Part shown: piece by piece, positions 7,777-12,664 of the stretch | Layout of the letters: every line of letters begins with the position of its first letter | How positions within the stretch are numbered: the stretch's first letter is position 1 | NCBI GenBank assembly: GCA_038211505.1 | Contig: JBBQVO010000093.1 | Location: 1-12,664, forward strand | DNA length: 12,664 nt | From: JBBQVO01 sp038211505 | Lineage (GTDB): Bacteria; Chloroflexota; Dehalococcoidia; DSTF01; JACRBR01 | Direction: 5' to 3' | Notes under the pieces: model-generated | What the model was told of the DNA's origin: nothing | The model's database searches: none | What the model saw: only the letters and a program-made list of their open reading frames with translations | Program-made: the position numbers and the translations under genes

Positions 7777-8232
7777 TCATGCCGCCTTTCGCTGTCGCAT
7801 CGCCGCAGCGACCGTCGAGAGCTCTTCGAGAAGGTCCGACATCTCGACGTCCGGCACCGTGAACGTCCGATGCATCCGCACGTCGACTTCCTTCTGCGAT
7901 GCCATGTCCCGGAACGCCTGCATGTTGTCGTCGCTTCGATCGACCATCTGCGCGTTGATCCGCGCCGCCGCCGCCTGTCCGGTGTGCGACGGGACGCGCA
8001 TCGACGGCGCCGACGCAGCGGTGGGAGCCGCGTCCTTCTCGACCTGCGTCAGCAGCGAATTGATGAATTCGATGTCGCCGTCCTCGCCCTCGGCAATATC
8101 CGTTTCCAGCGGCGTGAAGCGGTTCAGCTCAGGCTGCTTCACTGACGCCGGCAGCAATGCATCGACCTCCCGCGGGTCGACGAGCGGCTGGCCGTTCAGT
8201 TGATCTTTTGTCTTGCGGAGCCATCCGGCCAT
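7777..8232 (-). CDS. Unknown 151-residue protein in the archaellum operon
   Basis: I do not recognise this protein. It is soluble, without signal peptide or membrane segment. The N-terminal half is acidic and probably partly disordered (around 30-85, including ETDIAEGEDGD). The C-terminal half is more helical, with a charged stretch (VDVRMHRTF) and a final helix with amphipathic character (MSDLLEELSTVAAAMRQRK). No catalytic motif is visible. Expression context is clear: its GGAGG ribosome binding site (8240-8244) overlaps the TAG stop of arlJ, and its own stop is four bases before the amidase ATG. Lying between the platform protein and a wall hydrolase, it may be a cytosolic partner of ArlJ or a regulator of assembly. 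That is inference. Clean coding frame, coupling and high-GC codon use make a real gene very likely. Confidence 0.8.
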   Translation of the reverse strand: MAGWLRKTKDQLNGQPLVDPREVDALLPASVKQPELNRFTPLETDIAEGEDGDIEFINSLLTQVEKDAAPTAASAPSMRVPSHTGQAAAARINAQMVDRSDDNMQAFRDMASQKEVDVRMHRTFTVPDVEMSDLLEELSTVAAAMRQRKAA

Positions 8233-8243
8233 GTTCGATCCTC

Positions 8244-9860
8244 CTACGGCGTCGGCACGGCCGACACGCCGTTGGGCGAGACGAGTGGATTGTTCGCGAG
8301 ATCATTCCCGGCAACGCTGTGGAACAGCCCGCCGACCATGTGCGGCACGAACATCAGGCCGACGCCCGACATGACGAGCATGACCGCGGCGTACAGCCAC
8401 ACTTTGTGATGATGCCCGCCGGCCGTCGCGAACGGCGACCACGTATCGACGACCGTGAGCACGAGCACGACGACAAGCGCAAACCCGCGGATGAAGTTGA
8501 TGTCCGGCGAGGCAAACGCCAGCACGTTCGTCACATCGATGCCGCCCGTCGTCGTCGGATCAGTGTTGTTAATCGCCGACGTCTGGATGCCGCTCAGCTG
8601 CGACGCGAACACGACCATCACTTCCGTGACGAAGAGGAGGATCGCGACGAGCACCAGGTGCAGCGGCAGCATCAGGTACATGAACGTCTGCGAGACGAGC
8701 TTGCGGTTCTCGCGCAGCAGCGCAATCTTCATCGCGAACAACGACGAGAGGTAGCCGATGGCATCGGGATCGCCACCGAGCTTGATCGTGTCCCAAAAGA
8801 TGCCGACGGAGCGATCGACCAGCTCGCTGCCGGTTTCCGAGACGAAGCGATCCCAGCACAGATCCGGCTTGATGCCGGAACGAAGCCGCACGTGCAGCCG
8901 TCGCACGCCCTGCTCCAGTGTCGCGAGCGAGCGGTGGTTGATGCGCTCCATGCCCTCGGTCACCGTCGTGCCGATTGCGCCGACAATCGAGCCGAGCGAT
9001 CGCAGGAACGTCGAGACGTCCTTGTCGTGCTGGTCCACCTTGCGATCATCGATGAACGCCAACACGCCGACGGGCGCGACCGTGATGCCGGCCGCCACCA
9101 TGCCCGCGCCGATGTTGAACACGAACGCGACGACCGCGCCGAGCAGCGCCGCGGCCGGCAACAGCACCTTCGCCGCCGCATACATCTGATCCTGCGTCTT
9201 CGATCGCTCCGGTCGTCGATGGGTCTTCGGTTCGACCGGCGACGTGCGGTAGATGATCCAGTCGCCGAGCACGGCGATCCCGATCATCACCGTTGCCAGC
9301 CCGAGAATGAACACCGTGCCGACGCTGTAGATCATCATCGAGACGAGCGACACCACGACGACGAGCGTCACCGACACCATCAACGCGACGTAGGCGTCCG
9401 TCCACTTCTGCAGCGACGTCAGATCGCGCTCGTATTTCCGCGAGTAATGCTCGAGCTGGATCTCCGTCTCGCGCGCGAGAAAGATCGCCTCCGCCTCGCC
9501 CGACGAAAGCGAAGCCGAGAAGCGCAGCAGCAGACTGCGCACGGACTCACTCTCCGTAGCGTCGGCGACGAGCTGGCAGGCGCGCGCGTAGTCGTAGTTC
9601 AGTCGCTGGGCAACAAGGTGCACGCGGTGGAAGTAACCGGATGTCGTGTAGCCCAGCTCCGCCGTCTTCTGGAACAGGTTCTCGCGGCCGACGTTGGCGG
9701 TCGCGAGCGCCGACATGTACGTCAGCTGCGCCACAAGGTCGTATTCGATCGGCGCCGGCTTGAAGAGCGACGAAGGGCGCTGCCAGTTGGCCGCGTCCTC
9801 GATCGCGTCGCTGCGTTGGTTCTGCTTCTGCCCCGGCATGAAGCGCGTGAAGATGGCCAT
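8244..9860 (-). CDS. arlJ: Archaellum platform membrane protein ArlJ (FlaJ), GspF/TadC superfamily
   Basis: A 538-residue polytopic membrane protein with two T2SSF-type cytoplasmic domains, the expected architecture and length for ArlJ, which forms the membrane base of the archaellum and is driven by the ATPase ArlI. The first domain (about 45-155) contains GRENLFQKTAE and the helical bundle ending EAEAIFLARETE. Membrane helices follow at about 156-180, 181-204, 227-248 and 250-270. The second cytoplasmic domain (about 280-390) contains LGSIVGAIGTTVTEGM and LGGDPDAIGYLS. The last helices are at about 393-418, 455-475 and 486-512. The two-domain layout with extra helices in the middle favours ArlJ over single pilus GspF/PilC or TadB/TadC proteins. 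The start follows AGGAAG (9865-9870), 11 bases after the upstream stop. ArlH and ArlI, which usually precede ArlJ in archaea, are absent here. Confidence 0.85.
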   Translation of the reverse strand: MAIFTRFMPGQKQNQRSDAIEDAANWQRPSSLFKPAPIEYDLVAQLTYMSALATANVGRENLFQKTAELGYTTSGYFHRVHLVAQRLNYDYARACQLVADATESESVRSLLLRFSASLSSGEAEAIFLARETEIQLEHYSRKYERDLTSLQKWTDAYVALMVSVTLVVVVSLVSMMIYSVGTVFILGLATVMIGIAVLGDWIIYRTSPVEPKTHRRPERSKTQDQMYAAAKVLLPAAALLGAVVAFVFNIGAGMVAAGITVAPVGVLAFIDDRKVDQHDKDVSTFLRSLGSIVGAIGTTVTEGMERINHRSLATLEQGVRRLHVRLRSGIKPDLCWDRFVSETGSELVDRSVGIFWDTIKLGGDPDAIGYLSSLFAMKIALLRENRKLVSQTFMYLMLPLHLVLVAILLFVTEVMVVFASQLSGIQTSAINNTDPTTTGGIDVTNVLAFASPDINFIRGFALVVVLVLTVVDTWSPFATAGGHHHKVWLYAAVMLVMSGVGLMFVPHMVGGLFHSVAGNDLANNPLVSPNGVSAVPTP

Positions 9861-9871
9861 CGTGCTTCCTG

Positions 9872-10384
9872 TCAGGGCGGACCCGCGAAGTACGTCTGTA
9901 CGGTGACGCCCTTCTCGGATCCGACTATCGCGAGATTCGTGGTGGCGGGGCCGATGACCGGGTTCACGCGAATCAACACCTGCATGCTCTCGCCGGCGTT
10001 GACGATGCCCGGCTCAAAGACATCGTTCGTGAACGCGCCCGGCTTCCACGTGTTCGACGCGAGCGCGCCGGTCGTGTACGGCACCCACTTGTCGTAGCGC
10101 GTGCCGGTCTCGCCGAAGTACTGCACGAGCACGTCCATCTTCGAGAAGTCGCTGATCGGCGTCTGGCCGTCGTTGTGCACGGTGACGGTGACGTTCGCGC
10201 CGGCCGGATCGATCGCCGTCGATGTGACGCTGAGGCCGGTCTGATTCTGCTGCTCGTGCCGCGTCTCCTGCGCACGCAGCGACTGCCCGATCGCGTCGGC
10301 GCCCACGAACCCGCTGCGCGCGAGCAGCACCGTGGCGAGCATCATGATCGCGGCGACGAGCAGCGTGGGGATGCCATTTTCCAT
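9872..10384 (-). CDS. ArlF-like archaellum stator protein
   Basis: A 170-residue protein with one N-terminal membrane helix (about 5-22) followed by an extracytoplasmic beta-sandwich-like domain. In archaea ArlF and ArlG form the periplasmic stator that contacts the S-layer. Here the soluble part has the typical strand pattern NVTVTVHNDGQTPISDFSKM, then DVLVQYF, and a FEPGIVNAGESMQVLI segment resembling ArlF. The N-terminus MENGIPTLLVAA looks like a short class III (prepilin-like) leader with possible cleavage at G4/I5. The gene starts nine bases after the ArlG-like stop, whose TAG overlaps the GGGG ribosome binding site (10391-10394), and ends 11 bases before arlJ. Which of the two neighbours is F and which is G is a judgement from strand motifs; by the euryarchaeal gene order the names would be swapped. 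Confidence 0.72.
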   Translation of the reverse strand: MENGIPTLLVAAIMMLATVLLARSGFVGADAIGQSLRAQETRHEQQNQTGLSVTSTAIDPAGANVTVTVHNDGQTPISDFSKMDVLVQYFGETGTRYDKWVPYTTGALASNTWKPGAFTNDVFEPGIVNAGESMQVLIRVNPVIGPATTNLAIVGSEKGVTVQTYFAGPP

Positions 10385-10393
10385 GCGCTGCCC

Positions 10394-10873
10394 CTAGACC
10401 GTGAAGAGCTTCGAATCGTCGATACCGTTCGGCGTTACGATCTTCACGTAATACGTCGTGCCGGTCGTCAGGTTGGCGCCGTTGTGGACGACGATCTTCA
10501 GCGTCGACGTCTGCTCCCACTTGGCGGTGCCGTTCTCGAGCACGTATTCCCAGCAGGGGGAAGTGCAGCCAGCCGCGCCTTGCGGGATGCGCTGGAAGTT
10601 GTCGCTCGGGCCGAAGAACACATCAACGCGGCTGATCGGGTCGACCGGCGAAGCGCCGATATTCTTCACCCAGACCGTCGCGTCGGGATTGCCGTTCTGC
10701 CCCGTCGCGTGCACGACCTCGATCTGGCTGGCGATGCGATCCTGCACGACGCCCGACGCCGACACGAGCGCGCCGCTCGTTCGGCTGACCGACGGCAATA
10801 TCGCGTTCGCGACGGCGACGATCGCCACAATCGCGGCGATGGTGAGCATGATGGTCGTGATTGCCTTATCGAT
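10394..10873 (-). CDS. ArlG-like archaellum stator protein (probable ATC start)
   Basis: A predicted 159-residue protein: one N-terminal hydrophobic helix followed by an extracytoplasmic beta domain with ArlG-like character (ASQIEVVHATG, then ATVWVKNIGASPVD and VDVFFG). ArlF and ArlG form the stator ring of archaella. The first ATG is at 10849, but it has no ribosome binding site and begins inside the hydrophobic helix. Eight codons upstream an ATC (10873-10871) lies seven bases after a strong AAGGAG (10881-10886). This start gives MDKAITTIMLTIA, with a class III-like cleavage site after Lys-Ala. An in-frame TGA just upstream rules out longer forms. ATC initiation or a base error at that codon is therefore likely. 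Two cysteines five residues apart (C103, C107) could form an external disulfide. The F versus G assignment relative to the next gene is tentative. Confidence 0.72.
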   Translation of the reverse strand: MDKAITTIMLTIAAIVAIVAVANAILPSVSRTSGALVSASGVVQDRIASQIEVVHATGQNGNPDATVWVKNIGASPVDPISRVDVFFGPSDNFQRIPQGAAGCTSPCWEYVLENGTAKWEQTSTLKIVVHNGANLTTGTTYYVKIVTPNGIDDSKLFTV

Positions 10874-10880
10874 GACCTGA

Positions 10881-10886
10881 CTCCTT
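10881..10886 (-). promoter_or_regulatory. Ribosome binding site that decides the ArlG-like start
   Basis: AAGGAG on the minus strand, seven bases before the ATC at 10873 but 31 bases before the first ATG at 10849. This spacing is the main reason for choosing the near-cognate ATC start, and it restores a charged leader ahead of the hydrophobic helix. Confidence 0.6.
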
Positions 10887-10912
10887 CAGTGGCCAATCGC
10901 GTCCCGCTCTCG

Positions 10913-11605
10913 TTAGAGCAGACCGAGCATTCTTGACGGGCCGCTGTCCTCTTCGTCGGTAACGAGCGCGTCGAGTTGGCGCAGAATGACGACGGTCTCA
11001 TTTGTCGATGGCGCCCGCTGCGGTTCGGCGATGTCCAGCTCGGTTACCCGCGCCAACGCCTCCCGCGCATCGGGCGAGATGTGGCCCGCGGCCTCACAGA
11101 GATCGAGCAGGATCTCGAGGCGCAGCGAGCCGAGACGGCTCATCGCCTCTTCCGACCAGGCCGCCAGCCCGGCGATCGTCAGCAACGACCACTTCGGTTT
11201 CTCCGACTCCGGTGGCGGAGTCAGCGACTGTGTCGCTTGCGGCGCCGTGTGCGGGCGCAGCGGCACCGGCGCGTGGGCGTCGACTGCGGCGTGCGGCGGC
11301 GGCACATGCTTCTCCCTTGTCGTCGCAAACTCGTGAGCGGGCGCTGATTCGTGGTGCTGCGGCTGCTCGTGCTCGGACATCACCACTTCGAGCTTCGTCA
11401 CCGGCTGCGGCGTGAACGTCATCGTCGGCCGTTGCGGCGCGTTCAGGCCGTCGGACTCGAACGGATTGTCGCGGATCAGGATCGCGCTGCGGATCTCGGT
11501 CAGGATCTGCTTGACCTCGCCCTTGATGATCTTGCCTTCATCTTCGAGCGTGGCGACCCGTGATTCGAGTTGCGTGACCTTTGTGGCCAGCTGCTGCGCG
11601 TCCAA
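10913..11605 (-). CDS. Fused ArlC/D/E-like archaellum switch-adaptor protein
   Basis: A 230-residue soluble protein combining elements that are separate ArlC, ArlD and ArlE proteins in many euryarchaea. Residues 5-42 form a coiled coil (VTQLESRVATLEDEG, then VKQILTEIR) ending in an ArlC-like AI..RDNPF motif (41-49). A long His/Pro-rich linker follows (about 77-138). A helical domain (about 139-195; LLTIAGLAAWSEEAMSRLG and LEILLDLCEAAGHIS) matches the C-terminal ArlD/E domain, whose typical form is a Trp-containing helix followed by leucines and a GWIS-like end. In archaea these proteins link the motor to chemotaxis through CheF. The start is a TTG at 11605, five bases after GGAG (11611-11614), because the coiled coil begins there. 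It is separated from the archaellin by two hairpins and from the ArlG-like gene by about 40 bases. Confidence 0.75.
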   Translation of the reverse strand: MDAQQLATKVTQLESRVATLEDEGKIIKGEVKQILTEIRSAILIRDNPFESDGLNAPQRPTMTFTPQPVTKLEVVMSEHEQPQHHESAPAHEFATTREKHVPPPHAAVDAHAPVPLRPHTAPQATQSLTPPPESEKPKWSLLTIAGLAAWSEEAMSRLGSLRLEILLDLCEAAGHISPDAREALARVTELDIAEPQRAPSTNETVVILRQLDALVTDEEDSGPSRMLGLL

Positions 11606-11632
11606 CGGCTCTCCTGTCCTTCGATCGATGTT

Positions 11633-11656
11633 GGCGGGCCGCCGAGGCGGCCCGCC
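11633..11656 (-). terminator. GC-rich hairpin downstream of the second archaellin gene
   Basis: A perfect 10-base-pair stem (11633-11642 with 11647-11656) closes a four-base loop. It lies between the archaellin stop and the ArlC/D/E start. No T-run follows it on the minus strand, so it is more likely an mRNA-stabilising or partial attenuating structure than a complete intrinsic terminator. Confidence 0.6.
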
Positions 11657-11661
11657 GCGTA

Positions 11662-11679
11662 CGGCTCATCCGTGAGCCG
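11662..11679 (-). terminator. Second hairpin directly after the archaellin stop
   Basis: A perfect 7-base-pair stem (CGGCTCA, 11662-11668, with TGAGCCG, 11673-11679) closes a four-base loop. It begins two bases after the archaellin stop codon, in transcript order, and precedes the larger hairpin at 11633-11656. Together they form a double stem-loop at the 3' end of the archaellin message. There is no T-tract. Confidence 0.5.
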
Positions 11680-11681
11680 GC

Positions 11682-12272
11682 TTAGTTCAGGTTGATCACG
11701 CTCTGGTTGATCGATGCCGGCGTTGTGCGCTGGATGACCAGGTACGAGCCCTGCGGCGGCTTGATCTCGATCGTGAACGTCTTGTTCGTCGTCAGGTTCA
11801 GGTTCGTCGTCTGCACGCCCGTGCCGAGATCGATGTGGATCTCCAGCAGTTCGCCCGCTTCAAGCAGGTTGTCGCTGTCGCCCGTGATCACCGTCGTTGT
11901 GTAGATCAGGCTGGCGATCTTGCTGTTCTCGTCGGCGTAACTCATGACGGTGCGGTTCGTCGTGTCGGTCGGGTTGAGGTTGACGGAGTCACCGCCGGCC
12001 GCCAGCGTCAGGTCGAACGTGAACCCGGTCAGCTTCGTCGTGTTCGAATCACCGATGAAGCCACCCGTCAGCTCCATCGAGCCCCGCGTCTTGGCGAGAC
12101 CGGCATACACCGTCTCCTTCCCGCGCTCGGAGCTGAAGAGACCGGTGCTGAGGACGACGAAGGCGAACACCGCGGCCACGACAACGAATGCGATCAGTAC
12201 GATCGCCGTCTCAAGGCCGGTGATGCCGCGCTCCTCGCGCAGCGTGCGGATGATCCTGCGTAGTTGCTTCAT
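11682..12272 (-). CDS. Archaellin (archaeal-type filament subunit), complete copy
   Basis: A 196-residue archaellum filament protein. The positively charged leader MKQLRRIIRTLREERG (1-16) ends in a class III processing site after Arg-Gly, and the mature protein begins ITGLETAIVLIAFVVVA. That is the long hydrophobic assembly helix (about 17-45), with Glu at mature position 5. Residues VLSTGLFSSERGKETVYAGL form the conserved end of the archaellin helix. The rest is a beta-rich outer domain with five N-x-S/T sequons (NTT, NRT, NLT, NKT, NQS) and a conserved C-terminus. The start is ATG 12272, seven bases after GAGGAGG (12280-12286); an in-frame ATG at 12428 would add 52 residues without sense and obscure the leader. 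It is a paralogue of the partial archaellin to its right. Two hairpins follow its stop. Confidence 0.92.
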   Translation of the reverse strand: MKQLRRIIRTLREERGITGLETAIVLIAFVVVAAVFAFVVLSTGLFSSERGKETVYAGLAKTRGSMELTGGFIGDSNTTKLTGFTFDLTLAAGGDSVNLNPTDTTNRTVMSYADENSKIASLIYTTTVITGDSDNLLEAGELLEIHIDLGTGVQTTNLNLTTNKTFTIEIKPPQGSYLVIQRTTPASINQSVINLN

Positions 12273-12415
12273 GGCGGTGCCTCCTCGAACGTCCTTGTTC
12301 TGTGGCGCGTCCGTTGAGGCCACGATCAAGATTCGTGCGCTGGCGGCGCCGGAAGCATGGGGGAATGCCGGAGTTGTATGGGCGGAGGCACCTACGCGCG
12401 GCCGGGGACGTAAAG

Positions 12416-12441
12416 AAGGGCGGTCCATACGGACCGCCCTT
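12416..12441 (-). terminator. Terminator-like hairpin after the first archaellin
   Basis: A perfect 11-base-pair stem (12416-12426 with 12431-12441) closes a four-base loop. On the minus strand the stem is followed by CTTTA, a short T-rich tail, so it may act as a weak intrinsic terminator 24 bases after the first archaellin stop. The remaining gap to the second archaellin (12287-12415) shows no convincing promoter. Partial read-through is the simplest reading. Confidence 0.62.
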
Positions 12442-12465
12442 CGGCCTCAGCGGTGTGTTTCGCCC

Positions 12466-12664
12466 CTAGTTGAGGTCGATGACGCTGGAGTTGATCGACG
12501 CCGGGGTCGTGCGCTGGATGACTAGGTACGAGCCCTGCGGCGGCTTCACCTCGAGCGTGAACGTCTTGTTGGTGCCGACGACGATCGAAGTGTTAGCGGG
12601 CGCCGTGAAGTCGATGCCGATCTCGAGCAATTCGCCGGGCTCAAGCAGGTTGTCGTTGTCGCCC
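12466..12664 (-). CDS. Archaellin, first copy, C-terminal part only
   Basis: Only the last 65 residues are visible; the 5' end lies beyond the right edge. They align with the C-terminus of the complete archaellin next to it: GD.DNLLE.GELLEI.ID, then a divergent linker, then TNKTFT.E.KPPQGSYLVIQ and a final TTPASIN.SVI.LN before TAG 12468-12466. The visible part has three N-x-S/T sequons (NTS, NKT, NSS), in keeping with its paralogue. The gene is followed by a terminator-like hairpin. Multiple tandem archaellins are usual in archaeal clusters, where one is the main filament protein and others are minor or hook-like. Which role this copy has cannot be told. Confidence 0.88.
   Translation of the reverse strand, partial: GDNDNLLEPGELLEIGIDFTAPANTSIVVGTNKTFTLEVKPPQGSYLVIQRTTPASINSSVIDLN

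Larger units (their letters stand above)
11682..12664 (-). repeat. Tandem archaellin 3' ends, imperfect direct repeat
   Basis: The last 202 bases of the second archaellin (11682-11883) and the visible 199 bases of the first (12466-12664) are similar along their length at DNA and protein level. The final 35 residues differ at four positions, while a linker of about a dozen residues is unrelated in sequence and differs by one codon. This is a gene duplication, not a mobile repeat. Confidence 0.85.

Noticed and set aside
6465..7862. A 465-codon plus-strand open frame opposite the amidase
   Set aside because: It is rich in Arg and has no motif, while the opposite strand carries the complete Amidase_3 active site.
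8157..10097. A 646-codon open frame on the plus strand opposite arlJ and the 151-residue gene
   Set aside because: The translation is Arg/His/Asp-rich with no fold-like pattern, and it spans three minus-strand genes that make sense. Such frames arise by chance opposite GC-rich genes.
8244..10873. Reading the cluster as a Tad or type IVa pilus system
   Set aside because: The archaellin leader and helix, the ArlF/ArlG-like beta-domain pair and the two-domain ArlJ fit an archaellum better. No PilQ/CpaC, PilM-O or Tad pilin genes are present in the window, although genes outside it are unseen.
12287..12415. Promoter for the second archaellin (housekeeping, sigma-28 or sigma-54 type)
   Set aside because: TTGATC and CATACAAC stretches exist, but none has a partner box at suitable spacing.
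12273..12428. Upstream extension of the second archaellin by 52 residues
   Set aside because: It would place the class III leader in mid-protein, and the strong GAGGAGG site is in front of the ATG at 12272. The extension also covers the loop and one arm of the terminator-like hairpin.

Overview
The window looks like a GC-rich bacterial chromosome, most likely from the phylum Chloroflexota. Three things point there. First, a DUF2298 (Chlor_Arch_YYY) membrane protein, a family known mainly from Chloroflexi and archaea. Second, an archaellum (archaeal-type motility filament) gene cluster. Third, clearly bacterial partners in the same window: a peptidoglycan amidase, an M16 peptidase, a KpsF/GutQ-type isomerase and bacterial Shine-Dalgarno sites. 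The phylum is inferred from protein families; no marker RNA gene is present.

Right part (about 6495-12664, all minus strand, read right to left): an archaellum-like operon. Its order is the 3' end of a first archaellin, a complete second archaellin, a fused ArlC/D/E-like switch-adaptor protein, a pair of ArlG-like and ArlF-like stator proteins, the ArlJ platform membrane protein, a 151-residue protein of unknown function, and a membrane-anchored N-acetylmuramoyl-L-alanine amidase. From ArlG to the amidase the genes are 4 to 11 bases apart. Stop codons overlap or sit beside the next ribosome binding site, as expected for a translationally coupled operon. The ATPase ArlI, the regulator ArlH and the prepilin/archaellin peptidase are not in the window. 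Strong hairpins follow both archaellin genes and probably separate highly expressed filament subunits from the low-copy motor genes. The last two genes suggest a bacterial add-on to an archaeal machine, in which a wall hydrolase opens peptidoglycan for the filament. This is inference.

Middle part (2581-6435): a large DUF2298 integral membrane protein (minus), a small SRPBCC-fold protein (plus) and a GNAT acetyltransferase (minus). The last two are convergent, with only 13 bases between their stops.

Left part (1-2489): a PfkB-family sugar kinase overlapping by 4 bases the start of a KpsF/GutQ-type sugar-phosphate isomerase (minus, cut by the window edge). Divergent from them is a complete M16 zinc peptidase (plus). 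Nothing in the left or middle part is obviously tied to the archaellum. No tRNA, rRNA, CRISPR, transposase or integrase was seen. No gene-free stretch exceeds 300 bases; the longest is about 190 bases between the two archaellins.
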